58,791 nt of DNA from Litorivicinus sp. (GTDB taxonomy: Bacteria; Pseudomonadota; Gammaproteobacteria; Pseudomonadales; Litorivicinaceae): the NCBI GenBank assembly GCA_009886945.1, contig QXYM01000028.1:1-58791 (forward strand), in the 5' to 3' direction. The notes beneath the pieces are model-generated. The model saw nothing but the letters and a program-made list of their open reading frames with translations. It ran no database searches and was not told the origin of the DNA. The position numbers and the translations under genes were made by a program. Each line of letters begins with the position of its first letter. The first letter of the stretch is position 1. Below, one piece after another: positions 1-9,752 of this stretch.

Positions 1-413
1 GGAACATATTGATTGAGAGCGGACGATGAAGCTTTACAAGACCACGTTAAGTTCTGATTCGACGTTGATGGCTCGAAAATCAAGGAGCCTGCATCCAATG
101 ACGCCACTTGGGTACCCTGAAGCTCAATTGTAATCACACCGCTACTAACCTCTGCACTCTCCACGTAAGTTGAAGTGATAGAGGTTTTCGCTGGCAATCC
201 AGCCTCAGCATTCGTGGCTGGTAATGAGCCATTAGAAATGTAAGCCTCACTGACAGATGCCTTCACCTGTGACGCCATTGAGATTGCCTCAGACACCTTA
301 GCGCGGGTCGCATAATCCTGATATGCAGGAATCGCCACCACTGCCAAAATGCCAACAATCGCCACCACAATCATTAACTCAATTAATGTAAATCCACGTT
401 GGATTCTAGTCAT
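1..413 (-). CDS. pilA: Type IV major pilin, 3' end truncated by the window edge
   Basis: Minus-strand translation from ATG at 413: MTRIQRGFTLIELMIVVAIVGILAVVAIPAYQDYATRAKVSEAISMASQVKAS...; class III prepilin signal G|FTLIE and N-terminal hydrophobic helix. SD-like AGAGGAG upstream. Adjacent to pilB. Confidence 0.93.
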   Translation of the reverse strand, partial: MTRIQRGFTLIELMIVVAIVGILAVVAIPAYQDYATRAKVSEAISMASQVKASVSEAYISNGSLPATNAEAGLPAKTSITSTYVESAEVSSGVITIELQGTQVASLDAGSLIFEPSTSNQNLTWSCKASSSALNQYV

Positions 414-537
414 CGTGTGTCTCCTCTGTTTGTTCACGACCACCGGAATCTAGTTCGAAACCGAATCCTTGATTTGCTGCCTTACGCCTTCGGTCCAATC
501 ACCTGCCCACCCGGGTTTTTGGGACTAGAGTCCCGGC

Positions 538-1953
538 ATGGATGAACAAGACACTTTGGATATTGCTGTACCTCGAGGCCTTCCCTGGATCGATCTCTCT
601 CTGGTGCATCCAGAACGCATTGAGGCGACCGAATCCGGTCCTTTGGTTCACCTCACCGACAACCTAAAGCTACCCCTGACATCCCAGTCGCGCGGACTCG
701 ACCGACTGATGCCACATCAACTGCTGGCAATGTCCGATCAAGAACATATTGATCGCTACACGATTCGAGGTGATGACATGGATCCGTTGGAATTTGAGGA
801 TTCCGGTCACGACGAACAGGAATTGATGCAAGCACCACTGGTTCGATATTCACGGCATGTTCTGATTGATGCCATTCAACAAGGTGCATCCGATATCCAT
901 GTCACACCGACCGACCATGGCTATGACATCTTTTTACGAATTGATGGTTTTCTCGTCAAACAACCCGATGCGCCTCAGCAGTTAGAACGTCGCCTCATCG
1001 CTCGAATTAAGGTCATGGCAAATCTTGATCTCACCGAGTCCCACAGTGCCCAAGACGGCTCTCTAGTGGTGGTTGACAGCCATCAGGAACGCAGGCGCTT
1101 CCGAGTATCGATCCTCCCCTCGCTGCATGGTGAAAAAGCGGTCCTGCGTCTGGTGGGTCATGCATCAAGCATCCCTCCCATCTCAGGCCTTGGACTGACC
1201 GATCGTCAAGCCAACACCATCCACCAACTGTTGCAGTCCACCCAGGGGCTGATTCTGATCACCGGACCCACAGGTTCGGGTAAATCCGTCACCCTTGCCC
1301 GGATGCTTCTCGATCTCGCTCGTGAGGATCGACATGTGGCTTCGGTTGAAGATCCGATCGAATTTGAACTCCCGGGCGTCCACCAAGTTCAACTCAATCG
1401 CGCACGCAAGCTGGATTTCCCAAGAAGTCTGCGTGCACTTCTTCGCCAAGACCCTGATGTGTTAATGATCGGTGAGATCCGTGACCAAGAAACTGCAGCG
1501 ATCGCCATGCAAGCGGCCGAAACAGGACATTTGGTGTTGGCCACACTACACACCAAACGCGCACAGGATGCCCCTTATCGACTGGCGCATTTTGGCATTG
1601 ACGAACATCTACTCAACGCCTGTTTGCAATTGGTGATCGCGCAACGCTTGATCCGAACACTTTGCTCGATTTGCAAAGGCCAAGGCTGCAGCGAATGCCA
1701 TCAGGGCTATCGAGGCCGTGCTGGACTCTTTGAATTTTGGCGGCCAGGCGACCCAATCACCGATCCGTTATTTGACTATCAAGAATCCGTGACTCATCAC
1801 CTCGTGCAACAACAAACTCAAGAAAAGGAAATCCTGCGTGTTCTCGGCTATCTCCCGACATTGGCAAACCCTCGCTCAACCCAACACCTCATCCGAGACC
1901 GAGATTCTCAGTCTCTGGGCACCACTGATCCAATCCGGACTCACCGTCACTGA
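538..1953 (+). CDS. pilB: Type IV pilus assembly ATPase PilB (GspE family), short form
   Basis: Walker A ITGPTGSGKS, Walker B-like DVLMIGEIRDQETA, GHLVLATLHT, C-terminal tetracysteine CSICKGQGCSEC. Confidence 0.92.
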   Translation: MDEQDTLDIAVPRGLPWIDLSLVHPERIEATESGPLVHLTDNLKLPLTSQSRGLDRLMPHQLLAMSDQEHIDRYTIRGDDMDPLEFEDSGHDEQELMQAPLVRYSRHVLIDAIQQGASDIHVTPTDHGYDIFLRIDGFLVKQPDAPQQLERRLIARIKVMANLDLTESHSAQDGSLVVVDSHQERRRFRVSILPSLHGEKAVLRLVGHASSIPPISGLGLTDRQANTIHQLLQSTQGLILITGPTGSGKSVTLARMLLDLAREDRHVASVEDPIEFELPGVHQVQLNRARKLDFPRSLRALLRQDPDVLMIGEIRDQETAAIAMQAAETGHLVLATLHTKRAQDAPYRLAHFGIDEHLLNACLQLVIAQRLIRTLCSICKGQGCSECHQGYRGRAGLFEFWRPGDPITDPLFDYQESVTHHLVQQQTQEKEILRVLGYLPTLANPRSTQHLIRDRDSQSLGTTDPIRTHRH

Positions 1954-2905
1954 ATCGATTCAGCTCTTGGCTGAAGGGGCTGAGCAAGCCGGTGACAAAA
2001 TCGGTTTTCAAGCTGTCTTGGTATCGCTGGGGCGAGGTCTCACCCTGTTCCAAGCGATTCAAAACTCCTCCTTACCGATCTCAGATTCGGTCCTACAGGG
2101 AATCAAAAGTGCAGAGCAAACCGGTCATTTGGGTGAGATGTTATGGCTTGCTTCCGAAAACACCAAAGCCATCCAAACGATGCGAGCAAAGGCCTGGGAA
2201 GCCGCTCGTTATCCATTAATCATCGGAAGTTTGGCTTTACTCATTCTGACTGGCCTGATCATTGGTATCGTCCCCAAGTTTGAATCCCTGTATTCACGCA
2301 TGGGGTCAGAGTTGCCCGAGGCGACACAATTCTTAATGTCCTTGTCCCAGCTTGTCCAACACCACGGTGCGCTCACCCTTGTCGGTGCTGTGCTGTTGCT
2401 GACCGCCTTCTATCAGGGATTGAAGACACCGACCGGACAAATCGGCTGGGACTGGCTCATGAATCGACTGCCCGTCATCTCACCATTGCGCCAAGAACTG
2501 TTCTCGCACCGTCTGATCAGCAATCTAGAACTCTTAGTCAACTCTGGAGTGGTTCTCCCAGATGCGCTCAGAGCAAGCGCAGACGTGATTCCATCGCCGT
2601 CCTATCAGCGAGCACTGATTGAGGCGTCACGCAGTATTCGACAAGGTCAACGATCCGATCTGGCACTGAATCAATCCCTGCTGTCTCCGTTAATGCGTCA
2701 ACTTTGGTCTTTAGGTGTTCGCTCAGGTCGATTAACTGAATTCCTGAGAATTGGTCGAGAAGTCTTAGGTGTGCGTCTTCACAACCGACTCTCAATCCTG
2801 ACAAGCTTCCTCGAACCCACCCTGATGGCAGTCCTCGGTCTTCTTACAGGAGGTGTCATGTTGGCGCTCTACCAACCGATTTTTTCACTGGGAGATGCAC
2901 TCTGA
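1838..2905 (+). CDS. pilC: Type IV pilus inner-membrane platform protein PilC (T2SSF), short form; GTG start
   Basis: Two T2SSF-like repeats (LWAPLIQSGLTVTESIQLLAEGAEQ; LISNLELLVNSGVVLPDALRASADV) and hydrophobic segments; between pilB and pilD. Confidence 0.9.
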   Translation: MFSAISRHWQTLAQPNTSSETEILSLWAPLIQSGLTVTESIQLLAEGAEQAGDKIGFQAVLVSLGRGLTLFQAIQNSSLPISDSVLQGIKSAEQTGHLGEMLWLASENTKAIQTMRAKAWEAARYPLIIGSLALLILTGLIIGIVPKFESLYSRMGSELPEATQFLMSLSQLVQHHGALTLVGAVLLLTAFYQGLKTPTGQIGWDWLMNRLPVISPLRQELFSHRLISNLELLVNSGVVLPDALRASADVIPSPSYQRALIEASRSIRQGQRSDLALNQSLLSPLMRQLWSLGVRSGRLTEFLRIGREVLGVRLHNRLSILTSFLEPTLMAVLGLLTGGVMLALYQPIFSLGDAL

Positions 2906-3549
2906 TGCTCTGGCTTCTCATTCCGCTGATGCTCGGACTCATGTTAATCTCGATCACGCAACTGCCACGAGCAATCGTTCTGTCTGCAATCATCGAATAC
3001 CGTTATTTCAAGCGCCAACCGTCCTACGCCAAACAACTCTCCACGTCATTAAAAACCGTTCTCATCGCTACTTGGCTGGTGCTGGCCACCATCACGCTCA
3101 GTGTCGAGCAACATCCACTCTGGTCAGTCTTTACCTTGGTGCTCACGGCATCGCTCTTAGTCGGCGCCGTGGTTGATCACACCACCGGACTCTTGCCGTT
3201 CCGGATCGCATTGATCATTGCCATCGGAGCCCTCTTGTACACCTCGAGCACTTCTCCCGAGGATACAGTGATTGCAGTGTTGACCGCAGTCGTCGGAAGT
3301 TCGGCGTTGATGTTGATGAATTGGCTCAGTTGGAGATGGAGGCGTCTGACACTCTTGGGAGGAGGTGATATTGCGCTTCTGGCGGCATTAAGTTTGTGCC
3401 TATCCGGTACCGAGATTGCTCTGATCATTTGGGCTGCATCACTGACCGGACTGATCGAATCGCGATGGCGACGCCGATCGATGATCCACTTCGGTCCACA
3501 TTTGGCAATTGCTGCCTTGTGTTGTTGGTATCTAAAAGTCATCCTTTAA
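2905..3549 (+). CDS. pilD: Prepilin peptidase-like protein (A24 aspartic peptidase domain, no methyltransferase domain visible)
   Basis: Multi-TM protein with candidate catalytic Asp motifs VVDHTTGLLP and GGGDIALLAAL; position after pilC. No CxxC pairs near the N-terminus. Confidence 0.78.
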   Translation: MLWLLIPLMLGLMLISITQLPRAIVLSAIIEYRYFKRQPSYAKQLSTSLKTVLIATWLVLATITLSVEQHPLWSVFTLVLTASLLVGAVVDHTTGLLPFRIALIIAIGALLYTSSTSPEDTVIAVLTAVVGSSALMLMNWLSWRWRRLTLLGGGDIALLAALSLCLSGTEIALIIWAASLTGLIESRWRRRSMIHFGPHLAIAALCCWYLKVIL

Positions 3550-3563
3550 CAAAGGAGAACGGC

Positions 3564-4157
3564 TTGAGAACACCTGTGTACGGACTGACCGGCGGCATTG
3601 CCAGTGGCAAATCGACGGTGCTTGAATTATTTGATCAACTGGGGATTGAGACTCGCGATACCGATCAATTGGCACGACAAGTAGTTGATCCTGGATCACC
3701 CGGTGCTCATGCACTCGAGCAGGCGATTGGTTCACAATACTTCGTGGATGGCACCCTCAATCGGCGTCTTTTACGCCAGGATATGTATCAGTCAGCCAGC
3801 CTCAAACAGCAGGTTGAATCGGTGGTTCACCCATTAGTCCGAGCGGCCGTCACTGCCTGGATCGCCAGCGACACCAATTCCCCTTATCGCATTTTGTGTT
3901 CACCGCTTCTCATTGAAACCGAGCAACATCAGACTCTCGATGGAGTCATCGTGGTCGACGCTCCAGAAACTTGCCAACTGACTCGTGGCGCTCAACGCGA
4001 CAATGATTCCACAGCACGCGTTCAGCAAATCATCGATTCTCAACTGCCAAGGCTCACTCGCCTCGAACATGCCACCTATGTGATCGACAACTCGAATGAC
4101 TTAACATCACTCACCAATCAAGTGAATGCACTACACGAGACACTGACGCATGACTAA
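3564..4157 (+). CDS. coaE: Dephospho-CoA kinase; TTG start after AAAGGAG
   Basis: P-loop [31 protein letters not shown] is open upstream to 3396 but homology begins at [11 protein letters not shown]. Confidence 0.93.
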   Translation: MRTPVYGLTGGIASGKSTVLELFDQLGIETRDTDQLARQVVDPGSPGAHALEQAIGSQYFVDGTLNRRLLRQDMYQSASLKQQVESVVHPLVRAAVTAWIASDTNSPYRILCSPLLIETEQHQTLDGVIVVDAPETCQLTRGAQRDNDSTARVQQIIDSQLPRLTRLEHATYVIDNSNDLTSLTNQVNALHETLTHD

Positions 4158-4350
4158 CGAACAAGGCCATATCGTGACTTGCCCAACCTGTAAGAAAGAA
4201 GCGCGCTATCACTCAGACAATCCGCATCGTCCCTTCTGTTCCGAGCGCTGTCGGTTGATTGATCTCGGGGAGTGGGCTGATGAGGGGCATCGAATTCCAG
4301 GGCAACCTATCCCTCCGGACTATCACGATCCAGAATCAGAGGCTCACTGA
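4150..4350 (+). CDS. yacG: DNA gyrase inhibitor YacG (zinc finger)
   Basis: CPTC...[23 protein letters not shown]. Confidence 0.93.
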   Translation: MTNEQGHIVTCPTCKKEARYHSDNPHRPFCSERCRLIDLGEWADEGHRIPGQPIPPDYHDPESEAH

Positions 4351-5267
4351 AATCCTCGGATCCCAGCGACGCCGTAACCGAAGTGGTTGTTGACTTCAGT
4401 CAGATCATCGGGGCACAGTCCCCCCAGGGCATACGCCGGCACAGCAAGCATCGCGGCCAGTTCCGAAAAACGGGCCCAGCCGATTGGATTCATGCCCACA
4501 TGACTGGGTGTCTCTCGAACAGGAGAGACGAAGACAGCATCACTTGGCCACGATCGTTGCCGTTCAATGTCAGACTCATCACGAACTCCTGATGTCACAG
4601 GCCAAGGGTCGTTCAGGTCGTTGAGGCGCGCGAGAGCCTCTGTTAAGTGATCGGTCTTCCTCAAGTGCACACCACACCCTGGCTGGTAACAGCTCAACTG
4701 ATCGATCGTTAAAATGATGCGATGTCCACGCTCGAGGCCTGCTGTAATGGCGATGTCCAGTTCACGGCCGGGTGTCAGACCGCGAAAATACAACAGGCTC
4801 TGATGCTTGGGTTGAGTCGCCCAGACCGCAGGCTCCAGAACGAGGGAAGGATCATAGATTCGTCCCACACGAGGTAACCCAACTGCTCTCACAATGGCTT
4901 CATTGGCCTTGGGGAACGCAAGACTCTTTAAGGCATCTGGATGAAACCACTGGATCAGCTGACCTTCGAGGCCTTGAGGTTCACCGACAAAGGCTTCGAT
5001 TTCATACACCCATAACCGAATGGCTTGATCCCCATAATCCCACGGGATCTGAAACATAAACCGGGCAGTGTCTACTGTGATTCCCAGCTCTTCTTCAAGT
5101 TCTCTCTGTAAACAATGGATTGGGTTTTCGTTGGCTTCGAATTTGCCGCCAGGAAATTCCCACAGGCCACCTTGGTGTGCTGCGGCATGACGTTTGGAGA
5201 GCACAATTTGCCCATTGCGCCAGATCAGCGCACAGGCGACTTGAATTTCAGGTCCGATACTCGGCAT
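4344..5267 (-). CDS. Nudix (MutT-type) hydrolase fused to a TenI/thiamine phosphate synthase-like domain
   Basis: Nudix box [25 protein letters not shown]-terminal half ends [45 protein letters not shown]...GVAGIRGF. Confidence 0.88.
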   Translation of the reverse strand: MPSIGPEIQVACALIWRNGQIVLSKRHAAAHQGGLWEFPGGKFEANENPIHCLQRELEEELGITVDTARFMFQIPWDYGDQAIRLWVYEIEAFVGEPQGLEGQLIQWFHPDALKSLAFPKANEAIVRAVGLPRVGRIYDPSLVLEPAVWATQPKHQSLLYFRGLTPGRELDIAITAGLERGHRIILTIDQLSCYQPGCGVHLRKTDHLTEALARLNDLNDPWPVTSGVRDESDIERQRSWPSDAVFVSPVRETPSHVGMNPIGWARFSELAAMLAVPAYALGGLCPDDLTEVNNHFGYGVAGIRGFQ

Positions 5268-6468
5268 TGATCCGAACGTATTCCTTCGTGAGGTCGCATG
5301 TCATGACTCGGCAATATCCAGAACCTGCACCCATGGCAATCCGAATGTCGATCTCTGGAGGATTCATGGCCGCTTGCCCTGCTTCCTCGGTATATTGCGG
5401 GTGACGACCCCCGTTTTGAACGATCTGAACATCATTGATCCAGACATTCACCCGTTCAATCGCAATCTCAGATACCGGCGCACGACCGACCGCAGCCACA
5501 ATCCGACCCCAATTGGGATCAGAGGCCGCAAGAGCAGTCTTCACTAATGGCGATAAGGCGACGGTGTTCGCGATCGTATGGGCGTCTGAGTCACTCACTG
5601 CTTCTTCACAGATCACGCGAACAAACTTGGTTGCGCCCTCGCCGTCTCGAGCAAGCATTTCGGCAAGATCGTCACACAGATCAGACAATGCACTGGCAAA
5701 CTGTTGCGCATCAGGACTTTTTGGATCATCAATCAGGCGGTGGCCTGCTGTTTGAGTTGCAACCAATGCGCACGCATCATTGGTTGAGGTGTCACCGTCC
5801 ACAGTGACGCAATTGAAACTATGACGCACTGACCCGGCCAATATCGATTGTAGGCAGTCAGCACTCATCACCACATCCGAAGCGATCAGGCCGAACATGG
5901 TCGCCATATTAGGATGGATCATGCCCGAGCCTTTAGCCATTCCCGTCAAGGTCACCGTTTTCCCCTGAATGACACATTGAATGTGTCGCAACTTCGGATG
6001 CGTGTCGGTGGTCATCACTGCCCGCGAAGCACGCTCCCAGTGATCCACAGAGCCGTTCAGCGCATCGATAGCTCGTGGTAGTGCATGACAGATTGATTCA
6101 ACAGGCAGTGGCTCACCAATGACCCCGGTTGAAAAGGGCCAAATCGAGTCCTTTGCGACCCCTGCGTTCGCAGCCAATTCGGCGACTGTCTGATCACACG
6201 CCTCCATTCCGGCCTCACCGGTTCCGGCGTTGGCATTACCGGCATTTAATAACCAAAAACGAACGTGAGGGGTTGAAGCGAGATGGGCTCTGAGCACATG
6301 CACTGGAGCCGCACAAAACTGGTTGGTGGTTGTCACAGCCGCACCGACAGATCCCTCATCGAAGGCCATCAGCAACAAATCATCACGGTCTTTATTCCGA
6401 TACACAGGGGCCTTGACTGCGCCGAGCCGAACACCTTGGATTGGTAAACCGCCAACTGATGATTTCAT
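5248..6468 (-). CDS. argJ: Bifunctional glutamate N-acetyltransferase/ornithine acetyltransferase
   Basis: KGSGMIHPNMATMFGLIASDV autocleavage region, DGDTSTND, C-terminal NPPEIDIRIAMGAG. Confidence 0.95.
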   Translation of the reverse strand: MKSSVGGLPIQGVRLGAVKAPVYRNKDRDDLLLMAFDEGSVGAAVTTTNQFCAAPVHVLRAHLASTPHVRFWLLNAGNANAGTGEAGMEACDQTVAELAANAGVAKDSIWPFSTGVIGEPLPVESICHALPRAIDALNGSVDHWERASRAVMTTDTHPKLRHIQCVIQGKTVTLTGMAKGSGMIHPNMATMFGLIASDVVMSADCLQSILAGSVRHSFNCVTVDGDTSTNDACALVATQTAGHRLIDDPKSPDAQQFASALSDLCDDLAEMLARDGEGATKFVRVICEEAVSDSDAHTIANTVALSPLVKTALAASDPNWGRIVAAVGRAPVSEIAIERVNVWINDVQIVQNGGRHPQYTEEAGQAAMNPPEIDIRIAMGAGSGYCRVMTCDLTKEYVRINAEYRT

Positions 6469-6505
6469 GAGGTTCTCATCGCACTAAACCACCAATGCTG
6501 GTGCA

Positions 6506-9232
6506 TTAACCAATACGGCCATGACATTGCTTGTATTTTTTGCCACTTCCACAAGGACAGGGCTCGTTACGGCCGACTTTGTGGCTGACAGCCGGCATCG
6601 GACGGTCTGACATTTCCTGATCCGAAGAATCAGCGACTGCGGTGGTCTCATCATGAGTCGCTTGTGCTTTCGCCAGTTGCTCAACAGCCTGCTGACGGCG
6701 CGCTTCTTCCTGCGCTTCGATCTCTTCTTTTGACGGCACTTGCACTGCGGTCAACACACGAACAGACTCCCGTTTGATTTGATCAAGCATACTGGTAAAG
6801 AGCTCAAATGCTTCACGCTTGTATTCCTGCTTCGGATTCTTTTGTGCATAGCCACGTAAATGAATCCCTTGGCGCAAATAATCCATCGCAGCCAAGTGTT
6901 CTTTCCATTGATGATCGAGCACCTGCAATAAGACCTGCTTCTCAAAGCGGCGCATCGTCTCTTCACCGACGACACCGACTTTTTCATCATGGCGGCGCGT
7001 GGCTTCTGCAATGATCTTTTCTAACAGCGTCTCTTCGTACAGCGATTCGTCCTCGTCAAGCCAGGCTTGAATCGGCATCTCTAGACCAAATTGGGCCGCG
7101 AATTCCTCGGTCAATCCAGGAATATCCCACTGCTCAATCAAGCTCTGCGGAGGGATATAACTCGCCACCACCGATGTGAAAACATCACGACGAACGGCAT
7201 CCACGAGATCAGAGAGATCCTCGGCATCCATCAGTTCGTTCCGCTGTGCATAGACCTGCGTTCGCTGGTCGTTTGCGACGTCATCGTAATCAAGCAGCTG
7301 CTTCCGCATGTCGAAGTTTCTGCCTTCGACTTTTTTCTGCGCTTTCTCAATCGCGTTGGTGACCATCTTGTGTTCAATGGCTTCACCGCGTTGCATACCG
7401 AGTCCCTGCATGATGGAGCGCATCCGAGGTGAAGCGAAAATCCGCATCAAATCGTCTTCCAGTGACAAGAAAAATCGCGACGAACCAGGATCGCCCTGAC
7501 GGCCAGATCGTCCGCGCAACTGGTTATCAATGCGCCGAGATTCGTGACGCTCAGAACCGATGATGTGCAGTCCACCGGCTTCTAACACAGCATCATGACG
7601 CGCTTGCCAATCCGTTTTAATCGATTCGATTTGTGTGTCTGTCGGTGCGTCAAGTTCAGCGACTTCAGCTTGCCAGTTACCACCGAGCATAATGTCCGTG
7701 CCTCGGCCTGCCATATTCGTGGCGATGGTGATTGCACCAGGACGGCCAGCTTCAGCAATGATGGGGGCTTCCCGTTCATGCTGTTTCGCGTTTAAGACGT
7801 TATGTTGAATCCCTTCCTTTTCGAGGAATTGAGAGAGGACTTCAGACGCCTCCACTGAGGCTGTACCGACCAACACTGGACGACCACGATCACGCTCGGC
7901 GATGACATCAGCCACAATCGCCTCGAATTTCTCTTCCATCGTCATGTAAACCAAATCGTTATGATCGATTCGCTTCACAGGCACATTGGTTGGGATCACC
8001 ACCACATCCAACCCGTAAATTTGTCGGAATTCGTAAGCCTCGGTATCGGCGGTGCCAGTCATACCCGACAGGCGATCGTACAATCGGAAGTAGTTCTGGA
8101 AGGTAGTCGATGCCAGAGTCTGACTTTCCGGTTGGATCTCAAGGCCTTCTTTCGCCTCAACCGCTTGATGTAATCCTTCTGACCAACGACGACCAGGCAT
8201 GGTGCGTCCGGTATGCTCATCAACAATGACGATTTGTCCATCTTGAATGATGTAATGCACATTCCGCTGGAATAGCGTGTAGGCGCGAAGCCCGGCGTTC
8301 ACGTGGTGGAAAAGCGCAAGGTTGGCTGGGTTATACAAGCTATCCCCAACGTCCAATAACTCCATATCAGCCAATTCAGCTTCGATGAATTCATGGCCGA
8401 GCTCTGTGAGTTCGACGGAACGATTTTTTTCATCAAGAAGATAATGCCCCTCGACCTCAAAGGATTCGCCGTCTTCAGCCATCTTGGCTTCAGTTAATTT
8501 CGGGATAATGCCGTTAATCGCTTTATAGCGCTCAGAATGGTCATCTGCCGGACCTGAAATGATCAAGGGTGTCCGTGCTTCATCGATCAGAATCGAGTCC
8601 ACCTCATCCACAATGGCGAATGACAAGGCACGTTGCACTCGACCCTCGGGGGAGAATGCCATGTTGTCTCTTAAGTAATCGAAGCCAAACTCGTTATTGG
8701 TTCCGTAGGTGATATCAGCTGCATAGGCTGCGCGTTTATCTTCCGGGCTCTGTCCGGAGGCAATCACCCCGACAGTTAACCCCAGACCTTCATACAGGGG
8801 GCGCATCCAGTTCGCATCACGACTGGCCAAATATTCGTTCACCGTGACCACATGAACGCCTTTGCCTTCGATCGCGTTCAAATAGGCCGGTAAAGTGGCG
8901 ACCAATGTTTTCCCTTCACCGGTTCGCATCTCAGAAATTCGACCTTCATGGAGGGTCATCCCGCCGACCATCTGAACATCGAAATGGCGCAATCCGAGCG
9001 TCCGTTTACTGACTTCGCGGCAGACCGCAAACGCATCGGGAAGCACTTGATTCAGAGTCTCACCAGAGGCAATGCGCTCGCGGAACTCATCGCGCTTGGC
9101 CGCTAGAGCCTCGTCGCTTAATGATTCAAGACTGGATTCTTGCCGATTGATGGCATCGACTGCCTTCAGCATCCGTTTGACTTCCCGGTCGTTTTTGGAG
9201 CCGAAGATCTTCCGGACAAATGTCCCTAACAT
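6506..9232 (-). CDS. secA: Preprotein translocase ATPase SecA
   Basis: [21 protein letters not shown] start, [39 protein letters not shown]-terminal SEC-C motif [17 protein letters not shown]. The ORF extends to 9322 but the canonical start is at 9232. Confidence 0.97.
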   Translation of the reverse strand: MLGTFVRKIFGSKNDREVKRMLKAVDAINRQESSLESLSDEALAAKRDEFRERIASGETLNQVLPDAFAVCREVSKRTLGLRHFDVQMVGGMTLHEGRISEMRTGEGKTLVATLPAYLNAIEGKGVHVVTVNEYLASRDANWMRPLYEGLGLTVGVIASGQSPEDKRAAYAADITYGTNNEFGFDYLRDNMAFSPEGRVQRALSFAIVDEVDSILIDEARTPLIISGPADDHSERYKAINGIIPKLTEAKMAEDGESFEVEGHYLLDEKNRSVELTELGHEFIEAELADMELLDVGDSLYNPANLALFHHVNAGLRAYTLFQRNVHYIIQDGQIVIVDEHTGRTMPGRRWSEGLHQAVEAKEGLEIQPESQTLASTTFQNYFRLYDRLSGMTGTADTEAYEFRQIYGLDVVVIPTNVPVKRIDHNDLVYMTMEEKFEAIVADVIAERDRGRPVLVGTASVEASEVLSQFLEKEGIQHNVLNAKQHEREAPIIAEAGRPGAITIATNMAGRGTDIMLGGNWQAEVAELDAPTDTQIESIKTDWQARHDAVLEAGGLHIIGSERHESRRIDNQLRGRSGRQGDPGSSRFFLSLEDDLMRIFASPRMRSIMQGLGMQRGEAIEHKMVTNAIEKAQKKVEGRNFDMRKQLLDYDDVANDQRTQVYAQRNELMDAEDLSDLVDAVRRDVFTSVVASYIPPQSLIEQWDIPGLTEEFAAQFGLEMPIQAWLDEDESLYEETLLEKIIAEATRRHDEKVGVVGEETMRRFEKQVLLQVLDHQWKEHLAAMDYLRQGIHLRGYAQKNPKQEYKREAFELFTSMLDQIKRESVRVLTAVQVPSKEEIEAQEEARRQQAVEQLAKAQATHDETTAVADSSDQEMSDRPMPAVSHKVGRNEPCPCGSGKKYKQCHGRIG

Positions 9233-9278
9233 GCGTATCCTATGGTGTCTGTATTGATAAAAACGGCATTGTAGCGAA

Positions 9279-9752
9279 TTGCGTGACCCCGGACAGCTAA
9301 AAAGCCTGAGAACTTTGATCAACCGATCAGGAAGTCATCTCGAAACATTACAACTGGAAGCCTCGATTCAGGCACAACGCGCCCAAATCATCCAATCGCT
9401 GTTACCGACTGATCTTCAACATGAGGTCGCAACCGGAGATCTCAATTCAGGGCTTCTCACGTTATATGTTCCTCAGGCCGCGCTCGCAGCGCGACTTCGC
9501 TTTGAGGAGTATAGCCTGATTGACGCATTACAGAGTGATCCATTGTTTCGTGGCATCCGCCGGATTCAATGCCGTGTCAGACCACGAAAAGCTGAGCCAC
9601 CACCCTCCTCAGTTCAACCCACCCGATCAAACCCGAAAGCGGCTGAAACGATTCAGCAATACTCAGAGACATTGAACGATGAGGAGCTTAAACGTCAGTT
9701 TCAGCAATTGGCTGCACGGGTATCGGGCAATCCTCCACCCGATCGAAGGTAA
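9279..9752 (+). CDS. dciA: DUF721/DciA-like replicative helicase loader candidate (TTG or later start)
   Basis: [14 protein letters not shown]...[27 protein letters not shown] resembles DUF721; located between secA and lpxC, as in pseudomonads. Confidence 0.72.
   Translation: MRDPGQLKSLRTLINRSGSHLETLQLEASIQAQRAQIIQSLLPTDLQHEVATGDLNSGLLTLYVPQAALAARLRFEEYSLIDALQSDPLFRGIRRIQCRVRPRKAEPPPSSVQPTRSNPKAAETIQQYSETLNDEELKRQFQQLAARVSGNPPPDRR

Noticed and set aside
430-535. tRNA-like fragments in the pilA-pilB intergenic region (GTTCGAA-type T-arm sequence)
   Set aside because: No acceptor stem, anticodon arm or cloverleaf could be drawn; pilA loci are often near tRNAs but none is supported here.
414-537. 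Possible sigma-54 promoter for pilA on the minus strand (TGGGCAGGTGATTGGA)
   Set aside because: The -12 element lacks the required GC (reads GG) and the -24 element is imperfect; too weak to report as a feature although rpoN is present in the window.
653-889. Antisense ORF inside pilB, and many similar short antisense or alternate-frame ORFs in the track (e.g. 1183-1449, 5435-5755, 14298-14765, 44175-44549)
   Set aside because: They lie fully inside well-supported genes, show no recognisable domain, and look like by-products of codon bias.
3396-3563. N-terminal extension of the coaE ORF overlapping pilD
   Set aside because: The extension is out of frame with pilD and has no CoaE homology; TTG at 3564 after AAAGGAG is the better start.
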